In this document: positions 45,664 to 56,883 of the stretch, piece after piece
Numbering within the stretch: position 1 is the stretch's first letter
Layout of the letters: each line of letters begins with the position of its first letter
Assembly: GCF_000143415.4 (NCBI RefSeq)
Contig: NW_003314411.1
Location: forward strand, 124,452-188,451
Direction: 5' to 3'
DNA length: 64,000 nt
From: Selaginella moellendorffii
Lineage: Eukaryota > Streptophyta > Lycopodiopsida > Selaginellales > Selaginellaceae
The notes under the pieces: generated by a model
The model's input: only the letters and a program-made list of their open reading frames with translations
What the model was told of the DNA's origin: nothing
The model's database searches: none
Translations under genes and position numbers: made by a program

Positions 45664-47583
45664 TCAACACCTCCAGGTGGAAGCCGCGACGATGGGCTTG
45701 CCCTTCCAGCCAAGAACAATGCAGCCCTTCTCCTCCACCAGCGTGTAGCCCTCGGATGGATAGTACATGCCCAGCCACGTCTTGACCTCGCCCAAGAACT
45801 TGAGTGGCTTGGGCTGGAACCCCGCGCGGCTCATCCTCCGCCGCCACTGGTCCGCCCGCTCGTGGCGCTCCACCCGGTCCGGCCCCTCGCACGCCACGAT
45901 GTTCTTGATCTCCTCCGCGTAGTGGTACTGCTCGATCTTGAGCCGCTCCTCGCTGTCGCTGGGCAGGATCGCGTCCACCGCGTCGAAGATCGCCGAGTAG
46001 TAGTGGAGCGCCTCGATGAATCGCCCCAGGAAGAAGGGGCCGTTGTGGCAGGCGTCCTGCTCCACCAGCGTCAGGATCTTGGGGCTCAGCTCGTGGATGG
46101 ATTGCAGCACCGACTTGAGCGATCGCCGGCTCTCCTTGACGACGCAGTGGAGCTGGAACGCGCTGTTGATCGCCATGGCCTCGCCGTCGCGGACCTCGAG
46201 CATCCCCCGCTGGAGGCTCTCCACGGCTTGGGTCACGGCCCGGAACTCGAATTGGAGCTCCAGGCTCTCGGCCAGGCGCGAGAGCTCCTCGCCCGCCAGG
46301 AAGAGCTTGTCGCTGCGATCGCAGCTCACGCCCGTGATCCGGATCGACTCGGGCGGCCCACCGGGGCGCGATGCCAGCCCCTGGAGCAGTGCCGGCCACT
46401 GCAGCGCACTGCTCATCCCGAGATCCACGATGTGGACCCTCGATTCTCCCTCGAAGGCGTCGAGGATGGCGGCGTTGGCGGCGAAGTGGCCGAAGGAGAA
46501 GTAGGGGCAGAACTCGTAGACGAGGTTGAATCCCTCGTCGCGCAACGCCTCGGGGATCTGGCTGCGTCGTGCCGCCGGCGGTGCCACTGCTGGCTTGTAG
46601 GCGGCGCCGCTGAGGCTGATGCTCTGGAGCCCCGCCAGCCGCGCGGTAAGGCCCTCGACGAAGCACGACGTGACGCGCTGCATGGAGTCGCCGCGCGGCG
46701 ATGCCATTTGCTGGAGCTGGCTGAGAAGGGTGGCGGCTTGGTTGACGTCGCGGCACGCCACTGCCTCGGCGCAGGCGAGGAGAAGCTGGATCAGCCGGAT
46801 TCCCACATTCGCATCGCCCGATTCGTGATGATCTTGAGCAGCTGCCGGCTGTACTCGCGATCCCTGCTGTTGTTCTTGTTCGAAGAGCGATTGATCTTGG
46901 GCATGGCGTTGTTGCTGCTGTTCTTGCTGTTCTTGCTGCTCTTGCTGGTGCTGTAACCCTCGCCAGAATTCCAGGCCCACCGCACCATCGCTCTCCAGCG
47001 CCGATATCGATTCCTTGAGCTCGATCTTGTCCTGCAGCACGTCCTCGCGCTGCACGGGATTGAAGACGTCGTTGCTACACATCATCTCCAAGAACTTGGT
47101 ATCGTCGGAGGAGTTGTATGACGATGGAGCCGAGGCGTGTGTCGCGGAGTGGTTCTGCCAATCTTCGTCCAGGCCGATATTTTGCTGCTGCTGGATGTGA
47201 TTCTGGCCGGGATCCAAGAGCCGCATCTCGAATTCGTCGTCCGAGGCCGTGGATAGCAACACCTCGGGCTGCCAGATGGAGTAATCCATCCCCGACGACG
47301 ACGACCTGTGGAGCGAGGAGGAGGAAGAAGGCTGGAGCGATGCCTCTAGATCACCTGTGAGATCGAGTGGCGCAAACACATCCTCGAACTCCTCGTCCGA
47401 GCCGCTGGCAGTACCGCCGTGCTTGAGCTTCTTCTGCCGAAAGATTTGCTGCTGCGATGGCGGAGGCGCCGCCGGGATGAGATGATGCTGAGGCGGCGAA
47501 ATGCAGTTCCCAAGATCGAGGACCGATTTTGGCTCCTCGTGATCGTAGCGAGACGAGCGCCTTCTCTTGGCGATCCCGCTCAT
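45664..47583 (-). CDS. GRAS-family transcriptional regulator
   Basis: Single-exon frame of 639 residues, the usual gene structure for GRAS. The first ~255 residues are disordered, with Ser-, acidic- and Gln-rich stretches and a basic patch MSGIAKRRRSSRYD at the very start. The GRAS domain begins with RLIQLLLACAEAVACRDVNQ (leucine-heptad I). It continues with EFCPYFSFGHFAANAAILDA, VHIVDLGMSSALQWPALLQG (the VHIID motif), a PFYRE-like region and ends in the SAW region WLGMYYPSEGY...VLGWKGKPIVAASTW. No DELLA motif is seen. The CAEAVACRD start and the VDLGM version of VHIID recall the RAD1/DLT-like branches, but I cannot place it firmly. Such proteins act in the nucleus as transcriptional co-regulators. 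Confidence 0.93.
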   Translation of the reverse strand: MSGIAKRRRSSRYDHEEPKSVLDLGNCISPPQHHLIPAAPPPSQQQIFRQKKLKHGGTASGSDEEFEDVFAPLDLTGDLEASLQPSSSSSLHRSSSSGMDYSIWQPEVLLSTASDDEFEMRLLDPGQNHIQQQQNIGLDEDWQNHSATHASAPSSYNSSDDTKFLEMMCSNDVFNPVQREDVLQDKIELKESISALESDGAVGLEFWRGLQHQQEQQEQQEQQQQRHAQDQSLFEQEQQQGSRVQPAAAQDHHESGDANVGIRLIQLLLACAEAVACRDVNQAATLLSQLQQMASPRGDSMQRVTSCFVEGLTARLAGLQSISLSGAAYKPAVAPPAARRSQIPEALRDEGFNLVYEFCPYFSFGHFAANAAILDAFEGESRVHIVDLGMSSALQWPALLQGLASRPGGPPESIRITGVSCDRSDKLFLAGEELSRLAESLELQFEFRAVTQAVESLQRGMLEVRDGEAMAINSAFQLHCVVKESRRSLKSVLQSIHELSPKILTLVEQDACHNGPFFLGRFIEALHYYSAIFDAVDAILPSDSEERLKIEQYHYAEEIKNIVACEGPDRVERHERADQWRRRMSRAGFQPKPLKFLGEVKTWLGMYYPSEGYTLVEEKGCIVLGWKGKPIVAASTWRC

Positions 47584-47989
47584 ACCTAGCTCTCGAGCTC
47601 TTCTTTCTTTCTATCCCCAGAATTTAAAAATGCCCCAATTCCTTGGACCCGTTTTAAAACCCCCGCGCAATCCCTGCCGGCCGATCCCTTCGCGCCTTCC
47701 ACGTGGCGGGATGACACCCATTCTCCATCCCACGTACGGCTAGCCCATAAAGCGTCTGTACGAGACTGGATATTCCGGCATCCCATCGCTACATGTTAAA
47801 ATATTTCCAAAGCTCTCGACATCGTCGATGGCAAATTCATATTGCCCATCTATGAGAAAATCTTTTTGCCAGCTATGAATGACCACATTCTTTAGTTCCT
47901 GGAGTGTGGATGGAACGCAAACTCCAAGCCCCGGGATATTCCAAACCATGGACTGTATAGCCTCAATAGTGTTTTCTCTATAGTCAAGC
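47584..47989. promoter_or_regulatory. Upstream region of the GRAS gene
   Basis: Promoter and leader of the minus-strand GRAS gene. A short minus-strand frame (47740-47949) has no recognisable content. Confidence 0.4.
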
Positions 47990-48560
47990 TGTATTTACAT
48001 TTTTATATGGTTTCTTTTCTCTCTGTCCCTTTTTTTCCTGGATTTTTTCGAGCTAGACTATGCAATGCAAGCTTTGTCCTTGATGCTCGTCATAAGCCCC
48101 AATCGTGACCGTCTGTCAATGGATTTGCAAAGCTGTGGAGCCCTGGTTGTCACCCTTGTAGTGGTCGGCGCAAAGGTATTTCTCTACGTAGTCCTGAAAG
48201 AAAGAAAAATCACTATTTAAGTTTAAGATCGTCTATAAAGTTCTAGTCTAAGAATCCTAGAGGGTTTTCTGGAAGGCCGGAAGTAATGCTATAGCGAGAA
48301 GCACTGCTCAATTGCAAGAGATGCCAGATCAAACAGGAGCGAGAAACCAAGTAGAAAAAACAGTAGCTACATTCGATCGCGATGGAGAGGAATCGAGGCT
48401 TTGTTTTGCTCGGAGAGCACAAACGAGGACAAGCAGTAGGCTCGAGGAGTAAAATATATTGATCAATGCAACAGTTAACACTGTGAAGTAGCAACAGTGC
48501 ATGGCTCATGAGACAAGGGAAAGATCAAGCAAATCATGACCAAGGTGAGAATCCAAAGGA
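47990..48560 (-). pseudogene. Truncated GILT pseudogene (last exon plus part of last intron)
   Basis: Near-copy of 53870-54410. The last exon equivalent at about 48055-48208 begins DYVEKYLC... but is frameshifted relative to the intact gene (DYGDIEKYVCDAYKG...) and meets a stop early. The similarity runs on through the adjoining intron and breaks off at about 48560, so the other five exons are missing. Confidence 0.8.
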
Positions 48561-48659
48561 AAGACCAAACTCTCCCAAAAAAGAAGATAAAATAACACAC
48601 CAAAGAACAGAAAAACTTCTCTTTCAAATTTAAATAAATAATTGCTACTATATAATCAC

Positions 48660-50140
48660 AAGCTTCATTCAGAATCTTGAGCTTCATTTATTTCATGCTG
48701 TGGCTATATTATTTTCCAGTTCTTGTTTCTTCAACTCTTGCATGAGCCCTGATACATACTCCCATTGATCCTCTGGAATATAGATCTTTCTCGCCAACTG
48801 AACCGTCTCCCTCTCCTATAATGCGCATTGTAAACCTGACCAAAAAATTCAAAAAATAAAAAAGCAACAAACAAAATTTTTTACATCGCGAGGAGTCCAC
48901 TTGGTCACCTCCCGACCCATCAAGGTTTTCAGCATCCCCTCGTAAAACAGATGCGAGCTTTTATGAAGTTTTTGGTCTGAACGAAAACCTGGCATTCTGA
49001 GCCCCTAAAAACCATGCGAAAAAAAAGAACTAAGAAAAACAATGAAAACGGACATAACATACCCATGGATGGATGAAAAGCCTGCGCACTGGATACCTTC
49101 CATCTGGGATCTTAATCTGTTGACAATGAAGATTCGCCCTCCATTCCGCAAATCTCTTCGGATCATTCTCCGACATGGTGGCACACTCCCAGGGACGGTC
49201 AAAGGAAGAGCTTCTCTCTTCGTCAGAGGAAAACCTGCAGGGGATTGAGTTAGAAACTGAATATTCTGTTCAGCACTTACAAGCCAAACTCTCCTCAACT
49301 AGCTCCTCGTTTTCCACTTGAACAAACTCGTGGATTTCAACATACCCGTAGTACCATGCCCCACACCTGGATGCAAACCGGACGCCACTGCTCCATTCGT
49401 GCCCAAGCCAGGTTGTTAATCACAACAGCAGCCAGCTGATAGAGATTCTCGCTACTGCAAGCTTGCAAATGTTTCATGCCAAGAACTTCGAGCTATTTGG
49501 CTTCTTACAGACCTTCCGCTGGCGTTTTTCTTGAAGTCCACCGCCACCCGCAGTTCCTCGCGGAGGCCCCTGTAAACTTTGACGAACACATTGGAGTGCA
49601 TGGGCTGCAGGCTAGTCGGGTCTCCTACATCTTCACCGTCTTCTGCAAAAAGCTCTAGAGTCTCTTTGGCATAGCCCATGACAAACTCGGAGCTGCACAA
49701 TGGCATCAGATCTATAATATACGTTTTAGTAACGGTTCGTACCTTGCATCTGTCTTGCTCATTCGCCGGACTGAAAGCATCAAGTGATAACTAGCAGCCA
49801 ACAAAAGAGAGAAAACCTAAGTTTGGGCGTGAACTCCCGGAATGTAGTCAGCAGAAGCTCTTGGATCATGCCCTGCCGTTTATCGTCGCCACCAGGATTT
49901 CCAGCTCGGAGTGCTTTGCCAACGGCAATGCTTGTGAGGAGATATGCTGTATTAACAGCTCATCTCAGGGAGCCGGAACTGGTCGTAGTGTGGCATGATC
50001 CGGTCTCCGTGATGGATTACGATGAGGCCATGGGAAGTTGTCCGTCGAGCTGACAAGGCGGAGTGTCGAACAAATCCTGAGTCTTATCCTCCTCCTGCGC
50101 GTCTTCTCGTCCAGCTCCAAAGCCCTAATGATTTTCGTAA
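48660..50140 (-). pseudogene. Pseudogene of the unrecognised seven-exon gene at 51602-53329
   Basis: Exon by exon this matches the intact gene: last exon near 48690-48833, the LSEGLHLFYEGML-type exon near 48888-49002, the MPLCSSE...VFVKVYRGLREELRVAV exon near 49520-49715, and the first exon near 49830-50130. The first exon lacks its ATG, has internal deletions and hits stops in the MPHYDQF region; the last exon has lost one base in the GAGAGGGGAGACGG run. It is a dead duplicate. Confidence 0.8.
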
Positions 50141-50391
50141 ATAGGAATAGTTATTTTTCTGTATAGAATAGAAGATGGAAAGTTCTACTTGTCAATGTTT
50201 TCATTAGGTTTTACTAGGCCCTTCTATTTTCTTTCTCAGACCAGCATTAATTTATCAACCTTGGCAAGACTTGCTTGGTCATGGCTAATATTGCTTTCCT
50301 GTAGCCATAGCCATAATTAGCACTCATTTCATAATGGCTATAGCTAGCCAATGGCCCTCATTAGCACTTGGAAGTTTGTTTGATATAAATA
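50141..50391. other. Short AT-rich spacer
   Basis: No feature seen other than a loose repetition of TAGCCA/TAATGGC-type words around 50285-50355. Confidence 0.4.
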
Positions 50392-50546
50392 TTATGATGC
50401 TGTATACTAATATTAGCGTAGTGGGATTTTGGTAGCCATCGGATTAGTTTTAATCCGAACCACTCACTCCTGTACATAAGTTAGGGTTTTTGGGCTAATT
50501 GATATGCACATTTTTGTATTCCCTTTCTATATTCCAAACACTCACA
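50392..50546 (+). mobile_element. Solo LTR (slightly truncated) of the Ty3/gypsy element
   Basis: Matches positions ~20-174 of the LTRs at 56476 and 61313: GATGC.GTATACTAATATTAG, TTGGTAGCCATCGGATT, TTAGGGTTTTTGGGCTAATTG, ending CACTCACA at 50546. The first ~20 bases are missing or diverged. No internal element sequence is attached. Confidence 0.85.
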
Positions 50547-51249
50547 TATTATTTTATATTTAGATGATTAAGTCATTCAAAAATAATTAAATTGCTCCAT
50601 ATAGCAAGTCATTAAAGCTTTGTGGGAGGTGGGCTAAACTGTTTTACTTGGTTATTTAATATAAAATAATTAACTTCACCACAATGTTATAAGTAACTAA
50701 AGTGTGACTGAGAGATAATATATTTGAATTCAAATAAAAAATGAAGAAAATTACATTTTTTTAATCAATTAAAAGTATTAAATACTTAGAGTTAAGTATC
50801 TAGAGAACTAATCTAATTGGGCTAGACCTAAGAGGTAAGGTATCAATAGATTAAAGCTCTTGCAGAGGCATTTGAATGCAGAGAATGGCAAGCGTTGTGC
50901 AGAGAGATTGTTTGTCTTGGATCCAATCTTATATTGCATTTATCTTTTTTTACATGTATAGATAGTTTTTAACTTCTGTTCACAAGAGTGTGAATTTGCA
51001 AAAAAACATAATGAATTGTAAGCAACTAAAACAAAGAATTTAAAATATAATTCATTAGGGTTCAAATATAAAAAAAAGGGTTACAAATAAAAATGCAATT
51101 TAAATTCATAAAACATTCATGAAGATTTAGCCACCAAATGGTTTTTTAGGGCACATGCAGGTGCCCTACGCCAAATGCCAAAAAACCATGCCAAAAAAAG
51201 TGCTCAAACATGGGGCAGAAACAAGGAGATGTTGAAGCTCTAGAAGTCT
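50547..51249. other. AT-rich stretch
   Basis: No gene or recognisable repeat seen. Confidence 0.4.
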
Positions 51250-51455
51250 ATTAAATTTCAGAGGTACACTATTGTGTCTTCTCTTTGCTAATTAACTAAC
51301 CACTTTTGCAGGAAGCAGCAAATGACAAAAATGGCATAGCTCATTGCACATACCCAGCAAATGACAGGAAGAAGAGTTCTCTCTCTAGTATGCTTGCGGC
51401 ATTAAAGCTATAAGAAGCTCCAGGATCTTAGGATCCACGCAATAAGATCTACACA
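51250..51455 (+). pseudogene. Copied 5' fragment of the PPR gene
   Basis: The end of an intron with its acceptor (CACTTTTGCAGGAAGCAGC), then AATGGCATAG, then a block with TATGCTTGCGGCATTAAAGC and GCTCCAGGA.CTTA match 5449-5645 at the start of the PPR gene. There are internal deletions and a stop (TAA) after the ALKL-equivalent codons. Only the first ~200 bases were copied, about 46 kb from the parent. Confidence 0.8.
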
Positions 51456-51601
51456 AGTATGTAAAAGTGTGAGTCTTCAACATGGTGTCCTGGATGGAAA
51501 AGGAAAAGAGTAAGCAAAATCATGACCAATGCCACAACCTTCCCGAAGAAGACAAAACCGTGAGCAAAAGAAGAACTTCTTTCTCAAACAATCAATAAGT
51601 A

Positions 51602-53329
51602 TCACATTCCCAAATCTTGAGCTTGAGTTATTCCAGACGATGTTGTGGCTATAATATTTTCGACGTCTTGTTTCAACTCTTGCATAAGCCCTGGTACATA
51701 CTCCCACTGATCCTCTGGAATGCCGATCTTTCTCGCCAGCTTAGCCGTCTCCCCTCTCCTATAGTATGCACTGTAAACCTGAAAATGACAAAACAGAAAA
51801 TCAAAATCCAAGGTACAAAACAAAATTCACAAAAATAAAAAAAAACTTACATCGCGAGGAGTCCATTTCGTCACCTCCCGACCTACCAAAGTTTTGAGCA
51901 TCCCCTCGTAAAACAGGTGCAAGCCCTCCGACAGCTTTTTCGCTACACTAAAATCTGGCAAGGTTTCCCCCTGAAAAAGCAGAAAAAGAAAAAATAAAAC
52001 GAATCAAATCAAATCGAAACTTGACATAAGCCACACCCCAGGATGGATGAAAAGCTCGCCCACGGGATATCTCCCGTCTGGGATCTTCATCTCTTGTCCA
52101 TGAAGCTCCGTCTTCCATTCGGCAAATCTCTTCTGGACCATTCTCTGGGATGGTCGAACAGTCCCTGTGACGAGCTCTTCCTTTTTCTTTAGAGGAAAAC
52201 CTGCAAAGCACAGAATGGATCGCGTCAAAAGGTGAGCTATAGGAGACGAAATCTGCTGTTCACTTACAAGCCAAGCTTTCTTCGACTAGCTCCTCGTCTT
52301 CCACTCGAACAAACTCCTGGATTTCGATGTAGCCATAGTACCATCTCAGCTTGTCCCACACCTGGATGCAAACAGGAGGCCAATGCTCCTTGGATGGTGC
52401 CCGAGCGAGGCTTTTTATCACAAACGCGGCCGGCTGATAGAGATTCTCGCTACTGCAAGCAAATGTTTTCATGTAAAAGAACTTCGATCTATACTCACTT
52501 TGCGCTGGTCTTGAAGCTAACCGCCACCCGCAGTTCCTTGCGACGTCCCTTGCTGTAAACTTTGACGAACATATCGGAGTGCCTGTGCTGCATGTCAGAA
52601 TCCAGGGTTTTCGTCCTAGTCGGGTCTTCTACATCTTCATCCTCTTCAGCAAGATTTAGAATCTCTTCTTCGGCATCACCCAGAAGAAAGCCTTCGGAGC
52701 TGCGCAATGGCATATCAGATCTACGAGTACGTTTTAGTGACGATGTTTACCTTACAACTCTCCTGACTCTTTTGGATAGAATAGAACGGAGCATTCGCCG
52801 GACTGAAAGCATGATCAAGGATAAGTAGCAGCTAATAGGAAAGAAAGAAAAACTCACCCTCTCCATCCCCTTCCAGGAATTCTTCTAAAGCCTCTTCGTC
52901 CTTGTTCCTCACGGGGGCATGTTCAGGCAATGGCGAGGTGAAATCGCGGAATGTAGTCAGCAGAAGCTTTTGGATGCCTCGACCATGATCCCGAGGATCT
53001 TCGAGAGCTCGGACTGCTTTCCCAACGGCAATGCTCGCAAGGAGATGCACAGCGTTGACGGCTGGGAGCTCCATCTCGCGGAGCCGGAATTGGTCGTAGT
53101 GTGGCATCTGGTCACGATGGATTTTAACGAGGCCATACTTGAGAGAAAAGGTGCCTGAGTCGAGCTTACAAGGCGGAATTGTTAACAAACCCTCGCTCAT
53201 ATCTTTGTCCCTGTGCATCTTCTTCATGAGCCCCTCCAGCTCCTGCCACAGCCTTTCTGACTCTCTCCACTTCCGATTAAGCGTGCCAACCACCCGACCC
53301 AGCATTTTGGCATCCGCCTCCCACAACAT
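51602..53329 (-). CDS. Unrecognised seven-exon protein (463 residues)
   Basis: Exons 52858-53329, 52751-52802, 52499-52720, 52268-52452, 52037-52200, 51851-51970 and 51602-51778 join in frame. Start MLWEADAKMLGRVVGTLNRK. The first ~110 residues look helical and charged (SERLWQELEGLMKKMHRDKD, MPHYDQFRLREMELPAVNAV). Then a basic segment MLRSILSKRVRRVVR, an acidic stretch (EEEILNLAEEDEDVEDP), a beta-rich middle (MFVKVYSKGRRKELRVAVSF; WDKLRWYYGYIEIQEFVRVE) and a helical end (EGLHLFYEGMLKTLVGREVT). No signal peptide, membrane segment or known catalytic motif is evident. A decayed duplicate lies at 48660-50140. I do not recognise the family. Confidence 0.7.
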
Positions 53330-53920
53330 CCTTCAAGCCCTAATCAGCTAGAATTACAATTATTATTCATTTAAACTGATTTTGTATTTAAAATTTATAA
53401 ACATATATTTTATAATAAATAAACACTCCAACACTCTTAAAGTATAAAAGAGTAGAGTTGTATTATAAAGAAGTTGTTTAGTTACTTAAAGATATATAAT
53501 TACATGATTGATTATTACATTAGTCAAATGTAAATTTAGAACTCTTACCCAATTTTATTCTAACATATGATAATTGAAGAAAAAAATTTATGCCCACAAA
53601 TACTCATTTAATAGGGTTTCATATCAATTACTTCTTCTAAGAATTCTTAACAAACCAAATGTTGTTTATTAATATGCAATAAGATTAATCTTGTGATTAT
53701 AAATTACAAACATGCTTATAATTATAAACTTCATTTGATCAATTGGATTAATAAGTAATAATAAAACTACCATTAAGTAAATCAACTGTTGCTTCATGCA
53801 ACGCGTAGCAGTTTTTTTTCAATACTATGCCTCTCTCTATCCCTTTTTCTATAGTATTTACACCCATAATAGTGTAGTATTTACATTTTTATATGGTTCT
53901 CTCTCGGATTTTTTTCAAAG
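53330..53920. repeat. AT-rich spacer with old dispersed repeat
   Basis: The part 53674-53800 is an inverted, diverged copy of 39720-39850 (shared words include AGATTAATCTTGTG and TTTGATCAATTG). Nothing codes here. Confidence 0.5.
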
Positions 53921-55317
53921 CTACGCCATGCAAGCTTTGTCCTTGATGCTCGTCATAAGCCCCAATCGTGACCGTCTCTCAAAGGACTTGCAAAGCTGTG
54001 GCTTGTGGTCACCCTTGTAAGCGTCGCAAACGTATTTCTCTATGTCTCCGTAGTCCTGGAGGAAAGAAATGATGCCGGTTAAGTTTAAGACCGTCTAGAG
54101 AGTTCTAGTGTAATCTAAATGGTTTTCTGTGGAAGCCCGGAAGTAATGATATAGCGAGAAGCACTGCTCAATTCGAAGAGATGCCAGATCAAACAGGAGC
54201 GAGAAACCAAGGGGAACAAACAGTCTTTATACACGAGAAACGTTTGGATCACTATGGAAGGGAATCGGGGCTTTTTTTTGCTCGCGGAGATATGTGACAG
54301 CACAAACGATGACACACAGGAGTAAAATATAATGCAAGTTCCCTGTGGTGAGACAAGAGAAAGATCAAGCAAAATTATGACCAAGTTGAGAATCTCCAAA
54401 CAAAGGGCCAAACGGTGGAGTTCTTACCCAAAAGAGGGACACACCAAAAAACAAGAGCAAAGGAAGAAACTTGGAAGCTTAAACTAAGAACAGGAGCTCT
54501 TCGTACCTCATATAACGGGTTTCCATTCACGACCACCCATGGAACATATCTGTGCGGAGGATCAAGCTCGCCAGTGATCTTGGCATAGCCTTTTTCGAGC
54601 TGCGAGGATCACAAAGTTGGGAAAAAATGAGAAAGACAAAAAAACAGCAAAGAAACTGGAAGAAGAACTCGAACCAGTAAACCGGTAGGTCCTTTGTAGC
54701 ATTCCTCCACGAGTGTGATGTTGGCGATGGAGGAATTACAACTCTTCCAAGCCTCGGCAGCTATGGCCCTGGGAAGAGATTCGAGACAATAGATAAATGG
54801 GAACCACGCATCCTTCGCAAGAACACATTGGTTTTTTCGATTAATAGCAAGACGTAATTGATGCTCACCACTTTTGGCCAGAGGTGGATAGCGCATGACT
54901 GGATTATGTTGAGCTTGCACTCGTCGGGTCCGTGCTGCGAAGATCAAAACGAAGAATAATTTGACCAGATAAATCAATGATAAGAACCTGGCAAGTGATG
55001 TGACCACTGGAATCCATCCTCGCATTTCCATAGGGGATGATCTTCAGGTCGACAATCTCAATGAGGCCATTTGTAAAGAACTTGCTGAGGTAATTGACGA
55101 CGAAATTCGCGCAGAAGGGGCACAGCGATTCGGTGTAGAGCTCCACCGAAACTTTCTCCGCGTCCGCGCAGGTCTTAGCATCTGGATCCAAAAAATCTTT
55201 GAGTGCTGTAAAGCGATCCAATCTTTACGTACCTGGATCCGCGATCACCACAGCGACGAGGAAGAAGAGCGGCAAGGCCAGCAGCGAAGACGTAAGGCGG
55301 TGGTCCGCCATAGCCAT
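53921..55317 (-). CDS. GILT-type thiol reductase (gamma-interferon-inducible lysosomal thiol reductase family)
   Basis: Six exons, 55233-55317, 54988-55181, 54869-54934, 54675-54812, 54507-54599 and 53921-54055, join in frame to 236 residues. The start MAMADHRLTSSLLALPLFFL is a signal peptide. Then VELYTESLCPFCANFVVNYL with the CxxC active site CPFC, IVDLKIIPYGNARMDSSGHI, the GILT signature CQHGPDECKLNIIQSCAI, and LEKGYAKITGELDPPHRYVP...WVVVNGNPLYEDY. The enzyme reduces protein disulfides in acidic, vacuole/lysosome-type compartments or outside the cell; plant members are poorly characterised. The C-terminal tail RRSRLGLMTSIKDKACMA is basic. Part of this gene was duplicated to 47990-48560. 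Confidence 0.92.
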
Positions 55318-56475
55318 CAAACGCGACCTAGAGCGCCAGATATTTTTAAAATTTTTTTGGCCCGGCACACTCTTTAGGGGCTTTGCTTCACATACTTGCC
55401 ATGGAACTATTTGTAAATCATAGAGTGTGAGTATCAAGAAATATAGATTCCATGAATTCTAATTTCCACGCGAAGATAAGGTCGTACGTGTGAGAGAGCG
55501 AAAGCTTCCCTCTACTGAGGAGCTGCACGTAGGAAGACTAGATACATCCCAAATGATGCACCCAGTCTTGAAGCATCGATTTGCAGGAATGTGGCTAAAC
55601 GAGGAAGTCTAAGAAGCCAAAGCCTGGTCACTATTTAAACAGTTAGATATTAATATAATAGAAATTAAAAATTAGATCATATTAACCTTGAAAATTTTGT
55701 GGAAATGTTTATCACTTTATTCTATACAGAGAGAGAGAGAGAGAGCCTTGATAGGTTTAAAATTTACTCAAATATTTTAGAAAAAAGTAAATAAATTTTA
55801 AGACTTAATAATGCCTTGTTTCTCTCATAGATCATCCAAGTTTAATTTCTTGCCCTTATTGTTTTGATATTTTTACATGGATAATTTTTCCACCTTTAGA
55901 AAAGAAATATTGTACCTAATCTAAATGCCATACTCTAAGAATGCTACTGTTTGCTTCGAGGAACAGAGAGCGATTGAGCAAGTCTGCCAGCAAGCTGCGC
56001 GACTTGCGTTAGATAAAGCTTTCATATATTATTATTATAATAAAACTTTTCTCAAGTGATTACATGTTAAGAAGTCTTTTTCATTGGTCTCAAGAATTTA
56101 TTAGTTAGCTCTTTAAATCCAAAAGATCAAAATCTCATTTTCAACACTAATTCAAGTATGATAACTAGAAATCTCTAGAAGTTGATTTTGAAATTTTATG
56201 ATCTTACTGATTTAATATGTATACTATAAATCATGGCAATCCAAAGTTGAGCATCTTCTTTATTCATTTGTAAATATTTATGTGATATGCACATGTCATT
56301 GTGATTCATTTAATGCCCATATATATCCCTTGGGCAATTAAAATGTAGTAAGGCATTGATGGTAATGAGGCTTAGGTTCTTCTCGAAGATCAGACTCTTG
56401 GAAGTAAGCTAGAAGCTGAGGATCGAGTAGCAATCCATAAGTTATTTTTAAATATTATATAAGAAAATATTATTC
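55318..56475. other. AT-rich intergenic stretch
   Basis: Upstream of the GILT gene, then featureless AT-rich DNA up to the retroelement. A (GA)n run lies at about 55728-55746. No gene seen. Confidence 0.4.
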
Positions 56476-56649
56476 TGTGAGGGCCAAGTGTACGGTTACA
56501 ATGCCGTATACTAATATTAGTGTAGTGGATTTTGGTAGCCATCGGATTGGTTTCAATCCGGACCACTCGCTTCTGTATATAAGCTAGGGTTTTTGGGCTA
56601 ATTGATATGCACATTTCTGTATTCCCTTTCCATATTCCATGCACTCACA
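56476..56649 (+). repeat. 5' LTR of the gypsy element
   Basis: 174 bases, TGTGAGGG...CACTCACA. TATATAAGC at about 56575 could serve as the TATA box of the element. Confidence 0.93.
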
Positions 56650-56883
56650 TTGGTGGAGGTGAGGGGCACCTTTGATTATCCCTGGGGAGTGCTTGGATTT
56701 GGGATTTCGGTTTAGATCTAGCTTTTGCATCGTCTAAATCTAGTTTTTTCCATTTCCTTTCTTTTGTTCTTTCCTTTCAGGATTTTGGTTTCGATCTAGC
56801 TTTTTGCATTGTCTAGATCTACCATTTCTTTCCAGCTTTTTTGTCATTTCTCTTCTTTTGCTCTTTCTTTTTCGTTCATCTTC

